NCBI GenBank assembly: GCA_018713165.1
Contig: DVFR01000019.1
Location: 23,713-87,712, forward strand
Source: Candidatus Coproplasma stercoravium
Lineage (GTDB): Bacteria; Bacillota; Clostridia; Christensenellales; Borkfalkiaceae
DNA: 64,000 nt
Direction: 5' to 3'
Shown: one piece after another, positions 7,314 to 15,004 of the stretch
How positions within the stretch are numbered: the first letter of the stretch is position 1
Layout: every line of letters starts with the position of its first letter
Notes under the pieces: model-generated
The model's input: the letters and a program-made list of their open reading frames with translations, nothing else
Database searches by the model: none
What the model was told of the DNA's origin: nothing
Made by a program: the position numbers and the translations under genes

Positions 7314-9095
7314 TTACTCTCCCGCGAACTGCGAGTTGTAAAGGCTTGCGTAGAATCCGTTCTGCGCCAAAAGTTCCTCGTGTTTGCCCTGCTCGACGAT
7401 GTTGCCGTCGCGCATTACCAGAATGAGGTCGGCGTTCTTTATCGTAGACAGCCTGTGCGCGATTACGAAGCTCGTTCTGCCGCGCGTGAGGTTATCCATA
7501 GCCGTCTGGATTATCTCCTCCGTGCGGGTATCGACGTTGGAGGTCGCCTCGTCGAGTATAAGCATTGGCGCGTTTTCAATCATCGCACGGGCGATGGTTA
7601 TAAGCTGTTTCTGTCCGCCCGAAATTTCGTCGCCGTTTTCGACGTAGTGGTCGAGCCCGCCGGGCTGGGTGGATATATAGTGCGTTATTCCCGCCGCGTC
7701 GCACGCCTTTTTAATCTCTTCGTCGGTTGCCTGCTCAGAATACACTATGTTTTCGCGCAGGGTACCTTCAAACATCCAAGTGTCCTGCAAAACCATGCCG
7801 AACAGGTCGTGCACCTCCTCGCGCGGCATATCCTTTATCGAAACGCCGTCTATGGTTATGTCGCCGCTGTTCACCTCGTAGAACCTCATCAGAAGGTTTA
7901 CCATGGTGGTCTTGCCTGCGCCCGTGGGGCCGACTATAGCGACCTTCCAGCCCGGCTGAACCTTTGCGGAGAAGTCGGGAATTATAACCCTGTCGTCGTT
8001 GTAGCCGAATTTTACGTGTTTGAATTCAACTTCGCCGCGCACGCCTTCGGTGAGCTTGCGCTCCTTTCCGCTCTCGTCCTCAAGCTCCTCTTCGCCGAGG
8101 AATGCGAACACCCTGCCGCTCGCCGCCGCCGCGCTCTGCAAAACGTTTGCCGCCTGCGCAATCTGCGAGAGGGGGCTCTGGAAGAGGTTTACGTACACGA
8201 GGAAGGCGGAGAGGGTGCCGAACGTCACGCCGCTTTCGGGGGTGCTTATCAGTATGCCTGCAACCACGCACACCGCCGCATACGCGAAGTATGAGATGAA
8301 AGTCATCGCGGGCTGCATTATGCCCGAGAGCGCCTGCGAGAGGAAAGTCGATTTCTTCAATCTCTTATTCGTCTTTCCGAAGTCCTCGCCCGTGCGTTTT
8401 TCGGCGTTGAACGCCTTTATCACGAGCTGGCCGGAGTAGTTTTCTTCGACCTTGCCGTTGAGCACCGCCAGTTCGTCCTGCTGTTTTCTGAACTGCGGCT
8501 GCGAGAACTTCATTATAACCATTAAAAGTATGGCCATAAAGGGCACGATGATAAGCACGGTGAGGGCGAGCTGCCAGCAGCTCACGAACATGGCAATCAG
8601 CACGCCTGTGAGCATGCATACCGACTGCACCACCATAGACACCGCCTGCTGCATGGAGTTGCCTATCGTGTCGACGTCGTTTGTCACGCGCGAGAGGGTG
8701 TCGCCGTAGGCGTGGGAGTCGAAGTATTTTAAGGGCACTTTGTTTATCTTCTGCGAAATCTCCGAGCGCAGCCCGCGGCACAGCCTCTGGGATACGGTCG
8801 TCATTATAAAGCCAGAAACGTACGTGCACAGCGCGTTGCTTGCGTAGAATACTATCAGTATTACGGCAAAGCGGGCAAGCTCGTTCATATCTATGGGTAT
8901 GCCGCCCGTAATTACGTTTACGAGGTCGGAGAGTATCTGCGGCGCAAAGATGGAAATAAGCGTCGCGCCCACTGTAAATACCAGCGAAATTATCACGGGT
9001 ATGAGGTAGCGGCTCATGTATACTGCGAGCTTGCCGATATTTCTTTTGAATTCGCCTTTTTTCAGCTTCTCTCCGCTGTATCTTGCAGGTTTCAT
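7314..9095 (-). CDS. ABC exporter half-transporter with canonical ATPase site (heterodimer subunit B)
   Basis: This 593-residue protein has an N-terminal six-helix exporter domain (residues 1 to about 330) and a C-terminal ATPase domain. Walker A is GPTGAGKTT (near residue 387), the signature is ISGGQKQ, Walker B is MLILDEATSNVD (near 508) with the catalytic Glu, and the switch His is in FVIAHRLSTI. All catalytic residues are intact, unlike its partner encoded just upstream; the two genes overlap by four bases (ATGA). Together they match heterodimeric multidrug exporters of the TM287/288, LmrCD or BmrCD kind, in the cytoplasmic membrane. A MarR-type regulator heads the operon. The substrate is unknown. 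Confidence 0.93.
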   Translation of the reverse strand: MKPARYSGEKLKKGEFKRNIGKLAVYMSRYLIPVIISLVFTVGATLISIFAPQILSDLVNVITGGIPIDMNELARFAVILIVFYASNALCTYVSGFIMTTVSQRLCRGLRSEISQKINKVPLKYFDSHAYGDTLSRVTNDVDTIGNSMQQAVSMVVQSVCMLTGVLIAMFVSCWQLALTVLIIVPFMAILLMVIMKFSQPQFRKQQDELAVLNGKVEENYSGQLVIKAFNAEKRTGEDFGKTNKRLKKSTFLSQALSGIMQPAMTFISYFAYAAVCVVAGILISTPESGVTFGTLSAFLVYVNLFQSPLSQIAQAANVLQSAAAASGRVFAFLGEEELEDESGKERKLTEGVRGEVEFKHVKFGYNDDRVIIPDFSAKVQPGWKVAIVGPTGAGKTTMVNLLMRFYEVNSGDITIDGVSIKDMPREEVHDLFGMVLQDTWMFEGTLRENIVYSEQATDEEIKKACDAAGITHYISTQPGGLDHYVENGDEISGGQKQLITIARAMIENAPMLILDEATSNVDTRTEEIIQTAMDNLTRGRTSFVIAHRLSTIKNADLILVMRDGNIVEQGKHEELLAQNGFYASLYNSQFAGE

Positions 9096-10963
9096 AAGCC
9101 GAGTTCCTCCTTCGAGAGCTGTGAAAGCGCAATTTCCCTGTAAACGTCGCAGGTTTTGAGCAGCTCTTCGTGCGTGCCCTCTCCAACGGCCTTGCCCTGG
9201 TCGAGCACTATTATCTTGTCGGCGTCCATTATCGTGCCTATGCGCTGCGCCACTATCAGGTTGGTTGCGCCGCTCATCTTCTCCTTAAGGTTTTCGCGCA
9301 CTTTTTTGTCGGTCTTGTAGTCGAGCGCCGAGAATGAATCGTCGAAAATCATAATCTCCGGCTTCTGCGCAACGGCGCGGGCAATGGAAAGCCTCTGTTT
9401 CTGTCCGCCCGAAACGTTTTTACCGCCCTGCGATATCATGCTTGCGTAGCCCTCGGTCATTTCGTTTATAAAGCCGTCCGCCTCGGCAACTTTCGCCGCC
9501 TCGATTATCTCGTCGCGGTCTGCCTTGCCGCCGAAGCCTATGTTCTCGGCAACCGTGCCCGAAAACAGCACGCCCTTCTGCGGAACGTAGCCTATCTTGT
9601 CGCGCAGCGTGCTCTGCTTTATGTCTTTTACGTTCACGCCGTCGACCAGCACTTCGCCCTCGGTCGCGTCGTAAAAGCGGGGAACGAGGTTTATGAGGGT
9701 AGATTTGCCCGAACCCGTGCTGCCGATAAAGGCGATGGTCTGCCCCTTTTCGGCGCGGAAAGAGATGTGTTCGAACACGTCCGCGTCGGCGTCGGGGTAG
9801 CGGAAGCTTACGTCTTTAAACTCCACTGTGCCCTCTTCGGTGAGCGGCTTTTCCGTCTCGGGGTCGGCGATGGAGAGGGGAGTGTCGAGCACTTCATTGA
9901 TTCTCTTTGCCGCAACCTGCGCGCGGGGGAGAAGTATGAACATCATGAGCAGCATCAGAAATGCCATTACCACCTGCGAGGCGAGCGTCATAAAGGATAC
10001 AATCGTCTGGTATTCAATTTCGCCCGCGTTCATGAGCGAAGCGCCTATCCAGTATATGGCGAGGGTAAGCCCGTTCATAACCAGCATCATCACGGGGCTC
10101 ATCAGCGCCATAACCCTGCCCGTAAACAGCTGGGTTCTGGTAAAGTCGTCGTTTACCTTGCTGAACTTCGCCTGCTGGTAATTTTCGGCGTTGTATGCGC
10201 GCACCACGCGTATGCCCGTAAGATTTTCGCGCGTGACGCCGTTCAACCTGTCGGTGAGCTTCTGCATGAGCTTGAATTTAGGCATTACGGTGAGCATTAT
10301 GGCGAGAATGCATACTATGAGTATGACTATCGCTATTGCCGTCGCAAGCGTAAGTTCCCCGCTGGACGCGTTTATCTTGCATATCGCCCAGATTGCCATT
10401 ATGGGCGCGTATATCAGCATGCGCAGCACGAGTATGTTGGCCATATGCACCTGCTGAATGTCGTTCGTCGTTCGCGTTATCAGCGAGGCGGTGGAGAATT
10501 TGTTTACTTCCGCTATCGAAAAGCTCTCCACCTTGGAATATACTTTGCCCCTCAGCGTGGCCGAAAGACGGCTCGCCACGAAGGACGCGGCTATTCCCGA
10601 AGCCGCCTGGCACAGCGCGGCGCATACGGCGAACACGAGCATGAATCCGCCCTCCGTCCATATGTCGGCGGCGGAGGCGTTCTGCACGGCAATCAGCGCC
10701 GCCTGCAAGGCCTCGGCGGAGCCGTACGCCACGCCGTATACCGGCAGCAGCGTGGAAACGTAAGTAAGGTCGGATATCCTCGTCCAGTCGACGAATTCGC
10801 CGAATACGTTTGTGCGAAGGTTTACGTTGGTTATGGCGCCCACTATGTTTGAAATCTGGTCGGTCAGCTCCATGGTGAAATATACCTGTGCGACCGTGAT
10901 TCCCACAATGAGCGCGATTAGCAGCCAATCGAGCGCCTTCAGGTTCTTGTACAGTTTAACCAT
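9092..10963 (-). CDS. ABC exporter half-transporter with degenerate ATPase site (heterodimer subunit A)
   Basis: This 623-residue membrane-plus-ATPase protein has its transmembrane domain in residues 1 to about 350, including a long periplasmic-side loop near residues 45-75. In the ATPase domain, Walker A is GSTGSGKST (near 413) and the signature is VSGGQKQRLS (near 517). Walker B reads IMIFDDSFSALD, with Asp in place of the catalytic Glu, and the H-loop reads LIVAQRIGTI, with Gln in place of His. These two substitutions are exactly those that mark the degenerate-site subunit of heterodimeric exporters such as TM287. It starts three bases after the MarR gene and overlaps subunit B, so the three form one operon. 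Confidence 0.93.
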   Translation of the reverse strand: MVKLYKNLKALDWLLIALIVGITVAQVYFTMELTDQISNIVGAITNVNLRTNVFGEFVDWTRISDLTYVSTLLPVYGVAYGSAEALQAALIAVQNASAADIWTEGGFMLVFAVCAALCQAASGIAASFVASRLSATLRGKVYSKVESFSIAEVNKFSTASLITRTTNDIQQVHMANILVLRMLIYAPIMAIWAICKINASSGELTLATAIAIVILIVCILAIMLTVMPKFKLMQKLTDRLNGVTRENLTGIRVVRAYNAENYQQAKFSKVNDDFTRTQLFTGRVMALMSPVMMLVMNGLTLAIYWIGASLMNAGEIEYQTIVSFMTLASQVVMAFLMLLMMFILLPRAQVAAKRINEVLDTPLSIADPETEKPLTEEGTVEFKDVSFRYPDADADVFEHISFRAEKGQTIAFIGSTGSGKSTLINLVPRFYDATEGEVLVDGVNVKDIKQSTLRDKIGYVPQKGVLFSGTVAENIGFGGKADRDEIIEAAKVAEADGFINEMTEGYASMISQGGKNVSGGQKQRLSIARAVAQKPEIMIFDDSFSALDYKTDKKVRENLKEKMSGATNLIVAQRIGTIMDADKIIVLDQGKAVGEGTHEELLKTCDVYREIALSQLSKEELGL

Positions 10964-10966
10964 CGG

Positions 10967-11416
10967 TTATCTCCCAATTAAATTTTCTGTTTTCTTTTCA
11001 AGCCTTGCAAGCATTTTTTCGTTGCAGGTAAGAAAGATTTTCCTCTCTTCGTCGCTCAGGGCGCCCAGTGCCTCGGCTACGTCGGAAATAAATTCCTTTC
11101 TGTGCTGCACCAGCGTATGTTCGCCCTTTGCCGTAATGATAACGCTCACCGTCCTGCCCTGCTTTTCGCGGCGGATATAGCCGTCCTCTTCGAGCGGTTT
11201 CAATAGCCTGCTCACGTTCGGTAGCGCCAGCCCCGAATGCCTGGCAATCTCGGATACGGTTACGGGCCTTCCCGTGCGCGTTTCGTAGTCGCGCAGGCTT
11301 CCGAGTATGGTGAAAATTTTTCCTCCGTCGTCGGAGTGCGACTTGTATTTACGAACGCACGCCCTCATTCTCAGCATGAGTGAAACTACAAGCTCGGCGT
11401 CCTTTACCTCGTCCAT
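10967..11416 (-). CDS. MarR-family transcriptional regulator
   Basis: This 149-residue winged-helix protein has the family order: N-terminal dimerisation helix, helix-turn-helix (VSEIARHSGLALPNVSRLLKPLEEDGYI, about residues 60-88), and a wing with REKQGRTVSVIIT. MarR proteins are small dimeric repressors released by ligands, often the compounds exported by the adjacent pump. It leads the exporter operon, with GGAGGAGG before the ATG at 11416. Its promoter overlaps a perfect inverted repeat at 11438-11451, so it probably represses its own operon. Confidence 0.9.
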   Translation of the reverse strand: MDEVKDAELVVSLMLRMRACVRKYKSHSDDGGKIFTILGSLRDYETRTGRPVTVSEIARHSGLALPNVSRLLKPLEEDGYIRREKQGRTVSVIITAKGEHTLVQHRKEFISDVAEALGALSDEERKIFLTCNEKMLARLEKKTENLIGR

Positions 11417-11437
11417 GCCTCCTCCTTGCGTAAATAG

Positions 11438-11451
11438 TTATCATTTGATAA
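11438..11451 (-). promoter_or_regulatory. Candidate MarR operator
   Basis: TTATCATTTGATAA is a perfect inverted repeat (TTATCA-2-TGATAA). It sits just downstream of the -10 box, at the expected transcription start, and 22 bases before the MarR start codon, a position where a bound dimer would block initiation. Confidence 0.6.
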
Positions 11452-11461
11452 TTGTTTTATC

Positions 11462-11490
11462 ATTATATGCCGCGCCGCAGGCGCTGTCAA
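11462..11490 (-). promoter_or_regulatory. Consensus sigma-A promoter of the marR-ABC operon
   Basis: On the minus strand TTGACA (11485-11490) and TATAAT (11462-11467) are exactly 17 bases apart. Both hexamers match the consensus fully, so the promoter should be strong unless repressed. Confidence 0.85.
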
Positions 11491-11649
11491 CGGTTTTGCC
11501 GTGACCGCCGGGTTTATTCACTAACTTTTCAAAATGTTCATTCGGGTTTAAAAAAATGAAACGGCGGTGAATGGGGGAGAGGGTGCGTTTGCCGTTCCGC
11601 CCCCCCGCATATGCCCTTTTTACGGCGGCTTTGCCGACGGTATATAAAT

Positions 11650-11686
11650 AACCAGCCCCGCGGCGCCGCCGCGGGGCTGGTTTTAT
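11650..11686 (-). terminator. Intrinsic terminator after the 36-residue ORF
   Basis: AACCAGCCCCGCGGCG (11650-11665) pairs with CGCCGCGGGGCTGGTT (11667-11682). On the minus strand it follows the small ORF at 11697-11807; A/T runs on both sides may let it work in both directions. Confidence 0.75.
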
Positions 11687-11696
11687 GAATATTTAA

Positions 11697-11807
11697 TTAT
11701 TTATTTTTATCGCGTGCCGACTCCTCGTCTTTCGCCCTCAGCGAGGCAATATATTCGCTGTATTGCCTGTCGTTGAGTTTAATGATTTTTTTCTTTTTTC
11801 CGGACAT
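11697..11807 (-). CDS. 36-residue basic peptide, unknown
   Basis: This short gene starts with ATG at 11807 preceded by CGGAGGTAATTT, a near-perfect ribosome site. The peptide begins MSGKKKKIIKLNDRQYSEYI, continues with ASLRAKDEESARDKNK and stops at TAA. It is highly charged, with a lysine-rich head and a probable amphipathic helix in the second half, and has no signal or membrane segment. It stands alone with its own terminator just downstream, which argues for real expression. I do not recognise a family; a nucleic-acid- or ribosome-binding role would be a guess from charge alone. Confidence 0.6.
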   Translation of the reverse strand: MSGKKKKIIKLNDRQYSEYIASLRAKDEESARDKNK

Positions 11808-12112
11808 AAATTACCTCCGCATTTTTTATTTGATTATGGGCGCGGAGGCGTATTTTTATTCGGGAAATCGAAATTAATTTATTATCGCATGCGTGCGTAT
11901 GAAATTATTTTTGGTAAATAAGGAGCGGCGGATGATGCCGTCCCTTTGCCGCGCCTGCGCGCGAGATTTTTCTGCCGTTTCCCTTCTGGAGACATCTGCC
12001 GCTTTCCATAAATGGAAGCCTTCGGCAGAGCAGCATTTTTTTCGCGCGGCAGAGCAGTACTTCGCTCGCGCGGCTTCGCTCAAAATGACGAAGGTATATG
12101 AGCTCAACCCCA
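11808..12112. other. Intergenic stretch with repeat-like debris
   Basis: No gene is visible. CATCTGCCGCTTTCCATAAA with GGAAGCC-type pieces forms an imperfect inverted repeat (about 11990-12035). The right part (about 12066-12090, GCTTCGCTCAAAATGACG) is a degenerate R5 repeat. Confidence 0.4.
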
Positions 12113-12156
12113 AAATCACGAAGATTTTACTTCGTCACCAGAAGGAAAATCTGTGA
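12113..12156 (+). repeat. Fragment of repeat R4 (first hairpin only)
   Basis: CACGAAGATTTT pairs with AAAATCT-GTG, with an inner TTC/GAA pairing. This is the same architecture as hairpin 1 of the R4 element, in the opposite orientation to the full copy immediately to its right. Confidence 0.4.
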
Positions 12157-12170
12157 GTAAAATTAATAGC

Positions 12171-12344
12171 GTTTCAAGCAGGGTTTCCTTGCGCAGAAAG
12201 ACTCTATTTGCTGCGAAAGCGGGCTCACTGGGTGAGCGCGCACAATTATATTTTAAGAGAGCCCTTAAAATTGTGCGCGCGAGGGCAAAGCCCTTGAAAT
12301 CACGGAATTTGTCGTGCGTCACCAGCACGAGAAATTCGTGAACT
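12171..12344 (-). repeat. Structured repeat R4, copy A (six hairpins)
   Basis: Read on the minus strand, it starts four bases after the serA stop with TTCACGAATTT. Six successive hairpins follow: (1) CACGAATTT/AAATTCCGTG with a bulged C and inner TCGTGC/GCACGA; (2) AGGGC/GCCCT; (3) GCGCGCACAATT/AATTGTGCGCGC; (4) GCTCAC/GTGAGC; (5) CGCAG/CTGCG; (6) GCAAGGAAACCCTGC. Copies B and D keep every stem with different bases. Confidence 0.75.
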
Positions 12345-12347
12345 CTT

Positions 12348-13511
12348 TCACAGCGAACGCACGCGCAGCACGCCCTCGACGGCGGTTATCGCCTCAACCG
12401 TCTTTGCGGGAATGTCGCCGTCGATTTCGAGTATCGAGCAGGCGTAATCGCCGCGGCTCGAGCTTGCCATGTGCGCGATGTTCAGCCCCTGCTGGGATAT
12501 TGCCGAGGTGAATTTTGTGATTATGTTCTTTACGTTGCGGTGCAGTATGCAAACCCTGCCCTTGCCTTCGTCGCGCGCGAGCGAAACGGAGGGGTAGTTT
12601 ACGCTGTTGGCAATATTCCCGTTTTCGATGTAGTCGACGAGCTGGTGCGCCGCCATAACCGCGCAGTTGTCCTCCGCCTCGGGCGTGCTTGCGCCGAGAT
12701 GGGGCACGCATATGCAGTTTTTAACGCCTATGAGCTTGTCGTTGGGGAAGTCGGTTATGTACCTGCCTACCTTGCCGCTTTCGAGCGCCTCTATCATGTC
12801 GTCGGTGTTCACGAGCTCGCCGCGGCTGTTGTTGATGATTACCACGCCGTCCTTCATCTGCGCGATGGTGTCTTTGTTAATCATTCCCTTAGTGTCGGGA
12901 GTGAGGGGAACGTGCATGGTTATAAAGTCGGCGTTCTTATATATGTCCTCGCGTTCGGGCACGACTTTAATGTGCGGCGAGAGCGCGAGCGCGTTCATGG
13001 TGGAAAGGTAGGGGTCGGTGCCCGTCACCTCCATGTTAAGTCCGTATGCGGCGTTTGCAACGGCGACGCCTATCGCGCCCAGACCTATAACGCCGAGCAT
13101 CTTGCCCTTTATCTCGCTGCCGACGAATTTCGACTTGCCTTTCTCCACGAGTTTGCCTACGTTTTCGCCCTCGCCCTTTAAGGTTTTAACCCAGTCTATC
13201 GCGTCGGTAATCTTTCTGCCGCCGAGGAAGAGTTCGCATATAACGAGCTCTTTTACGGCGTTGGCGTTGGCGCCGGGAGTATTGAACACTACTATGCCTT
13301 TTTCGGCATAGTCGGCTACGGGTATGTTGTTGGTGCCCGCGCCTGCGCGCGCAACCGCGACCAGCCTGTCGCCCGGTTTATAGTCGGCCATCTGCGCCGA
13401 GCGCACCATTATGCCGTCGGGATTTTCGCAACTGTCGCCGTAGCCGTATCCCGCAAATATCGCGTCGGCGAGCGGGCTTATCGCGTTTAATTTAAGTATC
13501 TGTTTTGCCAT
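12348..13511 (-). CDS. serA: D-3-phosphoglycerate dehydrogenase
   Basis: It oxidises 3-phosphoglycerate with NAD+, the first step of serine synthesis in the cytoplasm. At 387 residues it is the short ACT-containing form: substrate-binding domain first, the NAD-binding Rossmann domain with GVIGLGAIGVAVANAA (near 140-155), the catalytic set in NNSRGELVNTDD, VGRYITDFPN and PHLGAST, and a C-terminal ACT domain (about 320-387; VCILHRNVKNIITKFT). The usual DVFE-type segment reads TDFPN. It begins 21 bases after serC with AAAGGGGG upstream, so the two share an operon. Structured repeat R4A begins directly after its stop codon. Confidence 0.95.
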   Translation of the reverse strand: MAKQILKLNAISPLADAIFAGYGYGDSCENPDGIMVRSAQMADYKPGDRLVAVARAGAGTNNIPVADYAEKGIVVFNTPGANANAVKELVICELFLGGRKITDAIDWVKTLKGEGENVGKLVEKGKSKFVGSEIKGKMLGVIGLGAIGVAVANAAYGLNMEVTGTDPYLSTMNALALSPHIKVVPEREDIYKNADFITMHVPLTPDTKGMINKDTIAQMKDGVVIINNSRGELVNTDDMIEALESGKVGRYITDFPNDKLIGVKNCICVPHLGASTPEAEDNCAVMAAHQLVDYIENGNIANSVNYPSVSLARDEGKGRVCILHRNVKNIITKFTSAISQQGLNIAHMASSSRGDYACSILEIDGDIPAKTVEAITAVEGVLRVRSL

Positions 13512-13532
13512 CTTTTTGTCCCCCTTTCAGGT

Positions 13533-14606
13533 TTATTTGTTTTCGAGTTCGAATTTCTTCATGAACTCTATGAGCGCCTTCACGCCCTCGACGGGCATGG
13601 CGTTGTATATCGAAGCCCTCATGCCGCCGACGAGCCTGTGCCCCTTTAAGGATACAAGTCCCGCCTTCTTTGCCTCGGCGATGAATTTTGCGTCGAGCTC
13701 GGCCGAAGGGGTCACGAAGGGCACGTTCATTATCGAACGGAATTCCTTTACGACGTTGTTTTTGAACAGCGAAGAATTGTCGATAAAGTCGTACAAGAGC
13801 CCCGCCTTGTATTCGTCGAGCTCGTTCATCGCCTTAACGCCGCCCTTTGCCTTCAAATCCTGCAATACGAGGTCGGCCATGTATATGGAGAAGCAGGGAG
13901 GGGTGTTGTAGAGCGAGCCGTTCTCGTCCTGTATCTTCCATTTGAGCATGGTGGGGCAAATTTTCAGCGGGTCCTGAATGAGGTCGCGCTTTGCAATCAC
14001 AATCGTGACACCCGCGGGCGCGAGGTTCTTCTGCGCGCCTGCGTATATCACGCCGAACTTTTTAACGTCTATCTCGCGGGAGAATATCTCCGACGACATG
14101 TCGGCGACGAGCGGAGCTTTGCATTCGGGGAACTTCGCGTACCTCGTGCCGAATATGGTGTTGTTGGAGGTTATGTGAACGTAGTCGGCGTCCTCGGAGT
14201 AGCTGAGCTTGCCGACGTCGGGTATGTAGGTGTAAGTCTTGTCGGAACTGTCGCCAATCTTAACCGCCTCGCCGTAAATCTGGCCTTCCTGCCATGCCTT
14301 TTTGGCAAAGTTGCCGGTAACGATGTAGTCGGCCTTGCCGTTGTGCATCATGTTGAGGGGCACGGCCGCGAACTGGGTGGAGGCTCCGCCCTGCACGAAT
14401 ATAACGGCATAGTCGTCGGGCACGTTCAGAAGTTCGCGCACGAGCGTCTCCGCGTCTTTGACTACGGCGTCGAAAGCCTTGTCGCGGTGCGAAATTTCGG
14501 TGACCGACATTCCCGTTCCCGCAAAATCGAGGAACTCTTTCTGCGCCTTTTCCAAAACAGAGAGGGGCAGGGTCGAAGGCCCTGCGGAAAAGTTGTAAAC
14601 TCTCAT
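13533..14606 (-). CDS. serC: Phosphoserine aminotransferase
   Basis: It transfers an amino group from glutamate to 3-phosphohydroxypyruvate (PLP-dependent, class V), the second step of serine synthesis. The 357-residue product opens with the family hallmark MRVYNFSAGPSTLP, so I place the start at 14606, where GGGAGAT precedes the ATG; the frame extends 19 codons upstream without support. The PLP lysine lies in VIYAGAQKNLAPAGVT (near 200), and HISSNNT-like HITSNNTIFGT and RASIYNAMP match the family. It is the first gene of the serC-serA operon, behind a consensus-like promoter and a leader of about 100 bases. Confidence 0.95.
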   Translation of the reverse strand: MRVYNFSAGPSTLPLSVLEKAQKEFLDFAGTGMSVTEISHRDKAFDAVVKDAETLVRELLNVPDDYAVIFVQGGASTQFAAVPLNMMHNGKADYIVTGNFAKKAWQEGQIYGEAVKIGDSSDKTYTYIPDVGKLSYSEDADYVHITSNNTIFGTRYAKFPECKAPLVADMSSEIFSREIDVKKFGVIYAGAQKNLAPAGVTIVIAKRDLIQDPLKICPTMLKWKIQDENGSLYNTPPCFSIYMADLVLQDLKAKGGVKAMNELDEYKAGLLYDFIDNSSLFKNNVVKEFRSIMNVPFVTPSAELDAKFIAEAKKAGLVSLKGHRLVGGMRASIYNAMPVEGVKALIEFMKKFELENK

Positions 14607-14716
14607 AATTCCTATCTCCCAAAAATAAAATTTTACGATGAGGCGGAGCGCGGAGAGGACCAAAAGTCCGCCCGTCCGCGCCGCAGCGCGTCGCGCTGTG
14701 ACCGTATAATGACTTT

Positions 14717-14745
14717 ATTATACTACAGTGCTCGCCAAATTTCAA
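14717..14745 (-). promoter_or_regulatory. Sigma-A promoter of serC-serA
   Basis: On the minus strand TTGAAA (14740-14745), a 17-base spacer and TATAAT (14717-14722). It gives a leader of about 105 bases before the serC start; I see no T-box or other known riboswitch in it. Confidence 0.75.
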
Positions 14746-14902
14746 CTTCAGAGAGCAAATTGTTCGATATTTTTTTAGCAAAAAGCGTATGCGCGCGCCG
14801 CAAAAGCCGCGCAAAACGGCGCAAAAATGTGATGGGTGCGGCATATTGGCGCACCAATTAAAAAAAATTTGCGCTATTTTGCAAAAATTTTCGGCAATTA
14901 TA

Positions 14903-14931
14903 TTTACAATTTTGGTTTTTTGGTGTAGAAT
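14903..14931 (+). promoter_or_regulatory. Sigma-A promoter of the acidic repeat protein
   Basis: TTTACA (14903-14908), a 17-base spacer and TAGAAT (14926-14931). The leader to the ATG at 15005 is about 67 bases. Confidence 0.65.
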
Positions 14932-15004
14932 TATTTTGTAAGCAAAACGTGCGGCGATATATTAAACGGTATAAAATAGACTCGCCGCCCTGAGAGGTGC
15001 AATT

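Noticed and set aside
9767..10852. 361-codon frame opposite the ABC subunit A gene
   Set aside because: Composition rich in His, Arg and Tyr is typical of an antisense shadow; the minus-strand gene has clear ABC motifs.
14606..14715. T-box or other amino-acid riboswitch before serC
   Set aside because: The leader is only about 105 bases, with no T-box sequence, specifier loop or terminator/antiterminator pair.
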